Positions 42,082-49,454 of a stretch of 64,000 nt of DNA are shown piece after piece; positions within the stretch are counted from its first letter, which is position 1; each line of letters starts with the position of its first letter. This DNA is from an uncultured Pelagibacteraceae bacterium (GTDB taxonomy: Bacteria > Pseudomonadota > Alphaproteobacteria > Pelagibacterales > Pelagibacteraceae). The DNA is taken from assembly GCA_902519945.1 (NCBI GenBank), contig CABYLY010000001.1, positions 62,001-126,000 of the forward strand, read 5' to 3'. The position numbers and the translations under genes are program-made. The notes under the pieces were generated by a model. The model saw only the letters and a list, made by a program, of their open reading frames with translations, had not been told where the DNA came from and did not search any database.

Positions 42082-42794
42082 TAGTTGATTATGTTTTTTA
42101 ATTTATTTTTTAACTTGTCTTTAACTTTATTTTCAATATCTTTTGTATCAAAACTCTCAATTTTTTCCAAAAAATTTTCACTTAAAATTTTTTCTTTTAC
42201 TATGGCCACTGTATTATTAAATATATCCTTTAATATATCTTTATAGTCTTTGCTTTGACTGGTGTTACCTATATTTGTAAAATTCATATCTTTTAATTTG
42301 ATAGTTTTTTTAATATCTAAATTAGGAGAAGACGCTGATAAAGAAATATTTTTAGCATTTAAATTTTTAATATTGAAATATTTATTTGAATTAGAGTATG
42401 TAGTTTTGTTTTCAAGATCCTGTTTAAGCGATCGGACATTGTCTGAAATAATTTGTTCTGCAAAATTAAAATAATAATTTACTTTTATATTTTCTAATAG
42501 AACATTATTTATAATTACATCATTAGTAAAAATTGAAAATGCATCTAAGTCTACCTCAATTGTTTCAATCCTAAGCAAATATCCATCAAACTTTTTATTT
42601 AGTAAACTTATTCCTTCTGCATTGGCTTTTCCATTTAAATAATTAATATTAAATTTTTCAATTTTAACATCTCTATTTAATGTGCTTGAGATATTATTTT
42701 CAAATATATTCTTTATTAATCTATCTCCAATAAATTCTACTAATAGATAAAAAAAGATTATAATAATTAAAATTGTGGCTGAAAACTTTTTCAT
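42081..42794 (-). CDS. AsmA-like N-terminal-domain membrane protein
   Basis: This 237-residue protein has one N-terminal transmembrane helix (about residues 5-22). It continues with the pattern seen at the start of AsmA/DUF748-type proteins: NRDVKIEKFNINYLNGKANAEGISLLN, then ETIEVDLDAFSIFTNDVIINNVLLENIKV. The rest is lysine/asparagine-rich and ends in a charged helix. It is far shorter than AsmA itself. It overlaps the pilD stop by four bases and the next gene by one. A role in envelope or lipid handling would be inference from the family; no pilus role is established. Confidence 0.6.
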   Translation of the reverse strand: MKKFSATILIIIIFFYLLVEFIGDRLIKNIFENNISSTLNRDVKIEKFNINYLNGKANAEGISLLNKKFDGYLLRIETIEVDLDAFSIFTNDVIINNVLLENIKVNYYFNFAEQIISDNVRSLKQDLENKTTYSNSNKYFNIKNLNAKNISLSASSPNLDIKKTIKLKDMNFTNIGNTSQSKDYKDILKDIFNNTVAIVKEKILSENFLEKIESFDTKDIENKVKDKLKNKLKNIIN

Positions 42795-43558
42795 ATAATT
42801 ATGAATTTTAAAATTTCTTTAAATAATAATAAATATAATACACACCCTATTACAAGATAAGGTCCAAAAGGAATTTGTGAAGACATCTCTTTTGATTTAT
42901 TAATTAATGATGGGGTTACAATAATAAGCGCTATTACTGAAGATAAAAAAATTATAAAAGGAATACTTACCCATCCAAACCAAAATCCTATTGCGGATAA
43001 TAATTTAGCATCACCTAAACCCATGCCTTCTTTATTTTTTATTTTTTTATAAAAAAGAATTATTAACCAAATAACTAAGTAACCTAAAATTCCCCCAATT
43101 AAAGAGTTCAAGTAATTAGGAAATAGATTTATATTTAAATTTGGATCAAAAGATTTTACAAAACCAATTATCATTAGAGGAAAAGTAAGGGCATTAGGAA
43201 TTATATAATGTTTTAAATCAATAAAAAAAATTATAATGAAAAATATACTTAACATAGCTAACAGTATTGAGGTAATTGATAACCCAAAGAAATGATATAT
43301 GGATAAAAAACTTATTACACTTGTAAGCTCAACTATAAAGTATCTTTTATCTATTCCAGACTTACAACTTTGACATTTTCCACCAAGTAATAAAAAAGAA
43401 ATCAGAGGAATGTTATTAAACCAATTAATTTTTGATTTGCAATCTGGACAATAAGATCTTTTTACAACAATACTTTCACCAATAGGCAGTCTATGTATAC
43501 AAACATTAGCAAAACTCCCCCATATACTTCCTAAGATAAATACTATAATATAGAACAC
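42791..43558 (-). CDS. pilD: Prepilin peptidase / N-methyltransferase PilD
   Basis: PilD is the inner-membrane aspartyl protease that cleaves prepilin leaders and N-methylates the new first residue. The 255-residue protein has the cytoplasmic zinc-finger-like CPDC...CQSC cysteines of the methyltransferase domain. The two catalytic aspartates are in IDLKHYIIPN and GLGDAKLLSA. About eight helices are predicted. It would process all the pilins in this window. It is first in a minus-strand three-gene operon and is divergent from the GAF-phosphatase gene. Confidence 0.95.
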   Translation of the reverse strand: MFYIIVFILGSIWGSFANVCIHRLPIGESIVVKRSYCPDCKSKINWFNNIPLISFLLLGGKCQSCKSGIDKRYFIVELTSVISFLSIYHFFGLSITSILLAMLSIFFIIIFFIDLKHYIIPNALTFPLMIIGFVKSFDPNLNINLFPNYLNSLIGGILGYLVIWLIILFYKKIKNKEGMGLGDAKLLSAIGFWFGWVSIPFIIFLSSVIALIIVTPSLINKSKEMSSQIPFGPYLVIGCVLYLLLFKEILKFIII

Positions 43559-43589
43559 AATTTATAGTTTAATGTGAGAGGATAATTCT

Positions 43590-43646
43590 ATGAGCCCATT
43601 AATGCAGTATTGTACGAACAGAATTGCATCATTAAGGTGCAAATAG
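43590..43646 (+). CDS. Possible 18-codon leader ORF before the GAF-phosphatase gene
   Basis: ATG at 43590 opens 18 codons (MSPLMQYCTNRIASLRCK) ending at TAG 43644-43646, with GAGAGG at 43576-43581 nine bases upstream. The next gene's ATG is 11 bases after this stop. The spacing would suit translational coupling or a leader peptide. So short an ORF in AT-rich DNA can arise by chance, so it is only a candidate. Confidence 0.25.
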   Translation: MSPLMQYCTNRIASLRCK

Positions 43647-43657
43647 AAATTAGGCGC

Positions 43658-45007
43658 ATGAATAATGATTTCCATCAGTTTCAAAAATATCAAAATACTA
43701 ACGAATATCAATTTATAAATAGCATGTTTTTTGGCGCAAAAAAAAAGGAAACAATAAAAATAGACGATACTAGCAGTAAAGATTTAGAACTTATCACTAA
43801 AATGAACCAAGAGTTTGCAAAGTCTCTTGATTTAAAAGAAACATTAAATAATTCTCTAGATTTAATTATAAAAAGAATAAATGCACAGGCAGCTAATATT
43901 TTTCTAATAGATAAAAAAAATCAATTATTTCAATGTATAGCTTCGAAACATCAAGCTTATCTCGAAGATTTTGAAATACCTATCACTCAAGGTGTAATGG
44001 GAAAAGCAGCTGTTATGAAAAAATGTATAAGAGTTGGTGATGTAAGGAAAGATGTAAGAGAAATTGCAGAATTTTATTTTGATTTAGATAATAAGACAAA
44101 TTTTACAACATACTCAGTCTTATGTTCACCACTAATTGTATCAGATGAATGCATCGGTGTTATTCATTGTTTAAATAAAAAAACCAACAATAAACTTTTT
44201 GAAGAAAATGATAGAAAACTTTTAGAAACTTTATCTGGTCCAGCCGCACTTGCAATAAATAATGCAAAGATGGCAAAAGATTTAGTTGATAAAAATAGAA
44301 TGCAAAAAGAGATTGAAATTGTTGGTGAGATTCAAAAAACTTTGTTATCGCAAAATAAAAAAGAAAATTTTCCTATTGCAGGAATAAACATCCCAGCAAA
44401 AATTGTTTCAGGAGATTTTTATAACTTTTCTGATCTCGGTAATGGTAAATACGGTTTTGGTGTAGCAGATGTCTCTGGAAAAGGAATCAAATCATCTTTA
44501 CTTATGTCTAAAGCTTCTAGTCTTTATAGATGTTTAAGTAAGACAATGTATTCAGCATCTGAGTTACTTAACTTACTTAACTCTGAAATTTGTGAAACAG
44601 CTGCACGTGGAATGTTTGTTACTATGTTGATTGGAATTTATGATAGCAATAAAAAAGAATTGTTACTTGCAAACGCTGGACATGAACCGCCATTAATTCG
44701 TTCAAAGGATGGAAAATTTTTAAATTATACTGAAGCAGGACCTCCACTTGGAATTATGCCAAAGATTAAATATAAAGAAACAACTTTAAAATTTTCTGAA
44801 AGTTCTTTATATATTTTTACTGATGGCATTACTGAAATTAAAGATGCTGAAGGAATTATGTTAGAGTCTGATGGTTTTAAAAGTTATATAGAAAAGTATC
44901 AACACATACCTAATTACCAAAGATTAGATGAAATTGTAAAAGATATTATTAAGTCAGGCAGAATTCAAAAAGATGATTTGACTATTGTTGTTGTAGACGG
45001 GATCTAA
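43658..45007 (+). CDS. GAF-domain SpoIIE-type PP2C serine phosphatase
   Basis: This 449-residue cytoplasmic signalling protein probably dephosphorylates an RsbV-type STAS antagonist. A GAF domain spans about residues 35-205 (QAANIFLIDKKNQLF...VMGKAAVMKKCIRVGDVR...CSPLIVSDECIGVIHCLNK). The SpoIIE/RsbU-type PP2C domain follows: VSGDFYNF (metal Asp about 253), VADVSGKG (Asp about 271), NAGHEPPL, FTDGITE (Asp about 389) and DDLTIVVV. The ATG at 43658 is preferred; no strong Shine-Dalgarno decides it, and an in-frame TTG (43610) and ATG (43724) exist. It stands between pilD and pilMN. The STAS/kinase pair at 54016-54728 is the obvious target. Confidence 0.88.
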   Translation: MNNDFHQFQKYQNTNEYQFINSMFFGAKKKETIKIDDTSSKDLELITKMNQEFAKSLDLKETLNNSLDLIIKRINAQAANIFLIDKKNQLFQCIASKHQAYLEDFEIPITQGVMGKAAVMKKCIRVGDVRKDVREIAEFYFDLDNKTNFTTYSVLCSPLIVSDECIGVIHCLNKKTNNKLFEENDRKLLETLSGPAALAINNAKMAKDLVDKNRMQKEIEIVGEIQKTLLSQNKKENFPIAGINIPAKIVSGDFYNFSDLGNGKYGFGVADVSGKGIKSSLLMSKASSLYRCLSKTMYSASELLNLLNSEICETAARGMFVTMLIGIYDSNKKELLLANAGHEPPLIRSKDGKFLNYTEAGPPLGIMPKIKYKETTLKFSESSLYIFTDGITEIKDAEGIMLESDGFKSYIEKYQHIPNYQRLDEIVKDIIKSGRIQKDDLTIVVVDGI

Positions 45008-45017
45008 CTAATTTTTA

Positions 45018-45320
45018 ATGTTTGTAACAAGTAAAGTCATGGTACTAGTTGCAATAGTTATCGCATCTCTTTTATATTGGGCAACATCTAATGTTTGTAG
45101 ATATAATTTTACAATTGAAAAAAAAACAAGAGAGCTTAATATTATTGCTGATGACATTTACCCATCTCTTCCTAAGGCTAAAATATATTACTATGAAGAA
45201 TTAAATTGTAGCGATGTAAACTTTACGTGGAACCTTGATAGAGTTATTAATAACTTAAACGCTATTTCAGTTTTGATTTATCAAGAACTTACAACTGACA
45301 TCACTGGAAATCCAAATTGA
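45018..45320 (+). CDS. Small membrane-anchored protein, function unknown
   Basis: This 100-residue protein has an N-terminal hydrophobic helix (about residues 4-24) that may be a signal anchor, then a soluble domain with two cysteines (SNVCRYNF, ELNCSDVNF). It follows the GAF-phosphatase after 10 bases and is the last gene before the repeat-rich non-coding region. No homologue is recognised. Tight spacing to the phosphatase suggests shared transcription. Confidence 0.55.
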   Translation: MFVTSKVMVLVAIVIASLLYWATSNVCRYNFTIEKKTRELNIIADDIYPSLPKAKIYYYEELNCSDVNFTWNLDRVINNLNAISVLIYQELTTDITGNPN

Positions 45321-45455
45321 ATTCATAATTTAAATATTTTTTAAAATAATTTGAAAATAAAGTGTTTTATTTTTTATTTTTGAATTGAATTAAAAAAATT
45401 TGAGTTTTTTCACCTAAAAAGAGAAAAGTATTAAAAATTTTTCTTTAAAGTGGCA

Positions 45456-45812
45456 CAATTTGAGATTGAAAAATATCTTTTTTGATTTTTTTGATCAAAA
45501 TTTTGCTTTTTAGTCATGTGTTTCAAAAAAATAAGATTAAAATAATTTTCTCTAACACAAAATATATTAACTCTAACACAAAAGAGAGATTTTTTTTGTT
45601 AAATTCAATTTTTGTTGATTTTATTGAGTTTTTTATATTTTTTAAATTTTAAAAAACTCTAACACAAATTAAAAATACTCTAACACAATCATAATTTTAG
45701 GATTTGTGTTAGAGAAAAAGAAAAATATTAATTTTACATAATAATTTTTTAAAATTTTAGTTTTTAAAAAAGTGTCTATTTTACTGGTTTTTTTTAATAA
45801 AATCTCAAATTG
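45456..45812. repeat. Outer 12-bp perfect inverted repeat of the pilMN upstream region
   Basis: CAATTTGAGATT at 45456-45467 and its exact complement AATCTCAAATTG at 45801-45812 enclose most of the non-coding stretch between 45321 and 45905. They are distinct in sequence from the eight CTCTAACACAAA elements. They could be chance in AT-rich DNA, but a 12-bp perfect match flanking a symmetric array is notable. Confidence 0.6.
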
Positions 45813-45884
45813 AACACTAATTAATAATTTTTGTGTTAGACTAAATCAAATTTTTGTGTTAGAGATTCGTAAATTTGTGTTAGA
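45550..45884. repeat. Array of eight CTCTAACACAAA elements, four per orientation
   Basis: The non-coding region 45321-45905 contains no convincing gene. Forward copies begin at 45550, 45571, 45657 and 45678. Inverted copies (TTTGTGTTAGAG) lie at 45703-45714, 45830-45840, 45853-45864 and 45874-45884. The core CTAACACAA is identical in all eight. Forward copies come in pairs exactly 21 bp apart, and the last three inverted copies are 20-24 bp apart, i.e. about two helical turns. The last copy ends 21 bp before the pilMN ATG. Between copies the DNA is almost pure A/T. Such spacing suggests cooperative protein binding on one helix face; the protein is unknown. Confidence 0.9.
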
Positions 45885-45905
45885 TAAAATAACTATAAGT
45901 TGTAT

Positions 45906-48323
45906 ATGAGCGATCAGGACGACGAAAAAAAAATATTAAACGAAGATACAACTGTATCTGAGTCTCAAAATCAACCTTCAGTTGATCAAAAAGATCAACC
46001 TGAAAGTGCAGAAGGTCAAAATAACGATCCAAATTCCAATTCTGATGAAAATACAAACATTAATAAAGATCAAGCTAAAGATAATGATGTCTCTAATGAA
46101 AAAAAAGGCCAAAATGAGAACCTTCAAGCCCAGGATGATGAAGTAAGTGAAAAGAAAGATGAAGTTACTGGATCTGGACATGAAGTAATCCATAAAAAAG
46201 ATGGAAGATTACATATTTATGTTCGACAAGATAAATATAAGGGTGAATTAAAATCAAAAAATTGGGTTGGAAGACTTTATCATGATGGAAAACAAAAAAT
46301 TTCATCATCGGGGACTCCAAATTTAGAAGAAGCAATTCCAATTTTAGAAAAATGGTTTGATGATGTTGTTTCAGAAAAAGAAAAAGAAAAAGAAGCTGTG
46401 GAACAAACTGCTGTGCCAGAGCAAATATCTGTTCAGCTAGAAACAAACAATCAAATAGAAAGTCCTGTTCAAAATGAAAATACTCAAACAACAAATCAAA
46501 CGATTCCAAAACCAGAAACACCAAATGAAACTATAAATATTAATCAAACAGCTGAAGTTGAAACTGAAAACAAAAAATCTAAGTTTGCTTTTTTAGAAAA
46601 TTTAAAAAATATAAAATTTAAAAAACCAAAATTTTTAGAAAAAAGTTCAGAATCAAAACCATCTTTACAAACAGGTGAACTTTCAAAAAAAACAGGAGAA
46701 CTTTCAAAAAAAGTTGGAGACTTTTTTAAATCAAAAATTGGAAAGTCTTCTGTAAAAGGAGAGGAAATTGTTGGAGTAGAAATAAGTAATAAAGAAATAA
46801 AACTAGCTCAAGTATCTACTAATAAATCAAATCAATGGATATTAGATAAATTTTATTCTCATCCAGTAGATTTACCAGATGATGCAAGTGTCTTGGACAA
46901 TGGAGAAAAATTAGGAGCTGAACTTACTATTGCACTGCAAAAATCTAAAATAATGACAATGAATGCTGCTATTGCAATACCAGTAACTAGCGCAATAATA
47001 AGAGTTGTGACAGCTCCGTTGATGAAAGATGAAGAATTACAAAAAGCAATTGAAACTAATTCACTTTGGGAAAACCTAGTTCAATTAACTGACAACTTAG
47101 ATGACTATTCAATTTTTCATCAAGTAATAAACAGAAATGATAAAGCTAATACAATGGATATTTTGTTTGTTGCTTCAAAATTAGCTGATATTAATAATTA
47201 TACCTCAATAATTAAACAAAGCAGACTTAACCCTGTTATAATTGATGTAAAATGTTTTGCATTAAAATCTGCGGTTGATCAAATAAATCAAATTTCAAAT
47301 AGTGCAGAAGACGCAAATCTTACTGCTGTTTTAGAATTTGGTTTGGATGAAAATTATTTGATGATTTTATATGAAAATAACCCAATAATTACTGATATAT
47401 TTTTAAGAGGCCAAGACAGAAAAATTTTATTAGAGTCACAAGATATCGAGGAAAAAGAGGCGTTAGTTAGACGTTTCATCACTCAAGTTAAACAAGCAGT
47501 ACAAGATTTTGAGACTAAATATGAAAGAAGAATTAGAAATATAAAAGTTGTCTCTGATTTAAAGGATGTTGAGGACTACCTATCAAGCTTTAGAAAAAAT
47601 TTAATGAATGTTGGTTTTAATTTATTTGATCCTATTGATGGATTGTTAATTCCTCAACAGACCAAAGATAAAGTAGATTTAGCTAATAGATCTTATTTAT
47701 CATCCGTAATTGGTCTAGCATTTAGAAAACTAGACGTATTTGGCTATTATAAATTTGTAACTGCAGTTAAAAATATAAATCTCTTACCTGATAGAAAAGG
47801 AATGATTAAAGAGAAAAAGATGAAAGCTTTTTCAAGTTTTGCTTTTAAGGGTATTACAGCAGCTGTTGCAGCAATATATTTGGTTCTTTTTGGATTATCA
47901 TTCTGGAATATTCACTCATACAATAAAAAGTTAGTAAATTATAGTAGTGTCTTAAATACTCACAAAGCTAAGACTACTGAGCAAAATAAAATTAAAAAAG
48001 AGTTGGGCATAATTACAAAAACATTAAAGTTAAGTAATAGCCTAAAATCAAATAAGAAAAATAGCTATAGAGTTTTGGCACAAGTTGCAATGAGTGTCCC
48101 GAAAAGAATTAGATTTAGTTCTGTTGAATATGATGGAAAAAATAGAGTTGTCGTAAAAGGTCAAGCAGCGACTGATCAAGATATTTTAAAATTAATAAAT
48201 AATTTAGGCGCACAAGAATTAGTTACTCAAGCTTCTTTAGGAAATATGAATTACAGAGGCAAAGCAGGAGATGCTGCTGATATAAAAAAGAATTTTACAA
48301 TTTTAATTGATGTTAAAGGATAA
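45906..48323 (+). CDS. pilMN: PilM-PilN fusion with N-terminal extension, type IV pilus inner-membrane platform
   Basis: One 805-residue protein carries what are normally two subunits of the pilus alignment complex. Residues 1-90 are acidic, Gln/Asn-rich and probably disordered. Residues about 92-150 form a small beta-rich/helix unit (GRLHIYVRQDKYKG...NWVGRLYHDGKQK...LEEAIPILEKWF). A Lys/Ser linker follows. Residues about 285-600 are the actin-like PilM ATPase (IVGVEISNKEIKLAQVS). The PilN signature INLLP (residues about 624-628) follows at once, then a transmembrane helix (about 650-670) and the periplasmic PilN domain. ATG 45906 is chosen over an in-frame TTG at 45900. pilO follows three bases later. 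Confidence 0.87.
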   Translation: MSDQDDEKKILNEDTTVSESQNQPSVDQKDQPESAEGQNNDPNSNSDENTNINKDQAKDNDVSNEKKGQNENLQAQDDEVSEKKDEVTGSGHEVIHKKDGRLHIYVRQDKYKGELKSKNWVGRLYHDGKQKISSSGTPNLEEAIPILEKWFDDVVSEKEKEKEAVEQTAVPEQISVQLETNNQIESPVQNENTQTTNQTIPKPETPNETININQTAEVETENKKSKFAFLENLKNIKFKKPKFLEKSSESKPSLQTGELSKKTGELSKKVGDFFKSKIGKSSVKGEEIVGVEISNKEIKLAQVSTNKSNQWILDKFYSHPVDLPDDASVLDNGEKLGAELTIALQKSKIMTMNAAIAIPVTSAIIRVVTAPLMKDEELQKAIETNSLWENLVQLTDNLDDYSIFHQVINRNDKANTMDILFVASKLADINNYTSIIKQSRLNPVIIDVKCFALKSAVDQINQISNSAEDANLTAVLEFGLDENYLMILYENNPIITDIFLRGQDRKILLESQDIEEKEALVRRFITQVKQAVQDFETKYERRIRNIKVVSDLKDVEDYLSSFRKNLMNVGFNLFDPIDGLLIPQQTKDKVDLANRSYLSSVIGLAFRKLDVFGYYKFVTAVKNINLLPDRKGMIKEKKMKAFSSFAFKGITAAVAAIYLVLFGLSFWNIHSYNKKLVNYSSVLNTHKAKTTEQNKIKKELGIITKTLKLSNSLKSNKKNSYRVLAQVAMSVPKRIRFSSVEYDGKNRVVVKGQAATDQDILKLINNLGAQELVTQASLGNMNYRGKAGDAADIKKNFTILIDVKG

Positions 48324-48326
48324 TTT

Positions 48327-49021
48327 ATGGATTTAAAAAATATTAATATTGACATGAAGAACATAAATATAGAAAGCATCAAAGCAAAAATCCAATCTAT
48401 AGATAAAAAAATTTTAATTAAATTTGGAATAGGAATAGGTTCAGTAATTGTCTTCCTGATTATATATTACACTATTTTAAGCCCAATAGTAGATAAGAAA
48501 AGAGCTCAATTGAATGACATGCAAAAAAAACAAACTGAAATAAATGAAATGAATAAAGTTATTTCTAGCAGTAAGGCAAAAATAAAAAAATTGACACCAC
48601 AATACGAAAATTTTTCTACATTATTTCACAGTAAAGCGGAAGTAGAGGGTCTTTATGAAACCCTAAGTCAATTTGCTGGAATGAATAATTTAATTATATC
48701 AAAAATTGAAAAAGGCAAACCTACAGCAGTATCAAAGGTAGCGGCCATGGCATCTACAGAAAAAAAAAGAAAAAGAAAAAGAGAAAGCAAAAAGTTGATA
48801 CCACAAAAAAGCAAAATATTGCGTATTATAGAATACCTGTAAATTTCCAAATAAAGGGCAATTTTCTTGGTTATATTAAGTTTAAAAGACAGATTGCGAT
48901 GTCCTTAAAGATGTTAAATTTTGACAAAGAAACGATTAAAGTGGTAAAAGGGGATACAACCAGTACGGTAGTAGTAAATGGCGTTTTAACAATAGTAGGC
49001 TTACCAGATGAATTTTTTTAA
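48327..49021 (+). CDS. pilO: PilO, pilus alignment protein, with apparent -1 frameshift in an A9 tract
   Basis: PilO pairs with PilN across the inner membrane and periplasm. The first frame runs from 48327 to a stop at 48842 (171 residues), with a transmembrane helix at about 33-52 and a coiled coil after it. Its end is anomalous: a Lys/Arg run and LRIIEYL. The -1 frame, open from before the A9 tract at 48760-48768, continues with IAYYRIPVNFQIKGNFLGY and KMLNFDKETIKVV, plausible PilO C-terminal sequence, to TAA at 49019-49021. That would give about 231 residues and overlap pilP by 14 bases, like neighbouring gene junctions. It may be a sequencing indel, a true mutation, or slippage at A-AAA-AAA. 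Confidence 0.78.
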
Positions 49022-49454
49022 ACTGATAATTGTAGTTTTAATAATTTTTACTTTCTCGCAGAAGGCCATGTCAGATAGTCACGATAAAGAAACAGGGCAA
49101 AAAAAAGTTGATAACACTGCAACCGTTAATGAAGAACCATTACCATTAAATGATCCTTTTGCTGGAGATGCATCTACTGCAAGTGATATCGTAACTGAGG
49201 AAACCCCTACCTCAAGTGCAGTCAAATTAAGAGCTTATAAATTAGTTGGATCATTTTCTGCACAGGATAATAGCTTTATAACTTTAGTCGATGATAATGG
49301 GGAATTTATGACCGTGGAACTTTTTGAAGAAGTCTTAAGTGGTGTAAAATTAGTTAATGTTAATATTAAGGAAGCTGTCTTTGAAAAAGCAGATGATAAC
49401 AAATACATAATTATGAATTTTAAAAATCAAATAAAAGAGGCAAATGAATATTAA
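49008..49454 (+). CDS. pilP: PilP, pilus assembly periplasmic protein
   Basis: PilP connects the PilN/PilO inner-membrane complex with the PilQ secretin. This 148-residue protein has a signal peptide (about residues 1-22, ending QKAMSDS). A disordered acidic segment with LPLNDPFAGD follows, then the C-terminal PilP beta domain (LRAYKLVGSFSAQDNSFITLVDDNGEFMTV). Unlike classical PilP, no lipobox cysteine is present. It is shorter than the usual 170-180 residues. It overlaps pilQ by 11 bases. Confidence 0.82.
   Translation: MNFFKLIIVVLIIFTFSQKAMSDSHDKETGQKKVDNTATVNEEPLPLNDPFAGDASTASDIVTEETPTSSAVKLRAYKLVGSFSAQDNSFITLVDDNGEFMTVELFEEVLSGVKLVNVNIKEAVFEKADDNKYIIMNFKNQIKEANEY

Noticed and set aside
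45550..45884. CRISPR array
   Set aside because: The units are only 11-12 bp, occur in both orientations and have irregular AT-rich spacers, and no cas gene is present.
45550..45884. DnaA-box cluster of a standard chromosomal origin
   Set aside because: The element CTCTAACACAAA does not match TTATCCACA-type boxes, and no dnaA, parA or gidA neighbour is present, although an unconventional origin is not excluded.
45321..45905. Mobile element or transposon remnant in the repeat region
   Set aside because: No transposase fragment, no terminal repeat flanking a gene and no target duplication could be seen; the symmetry is made of many short sites.
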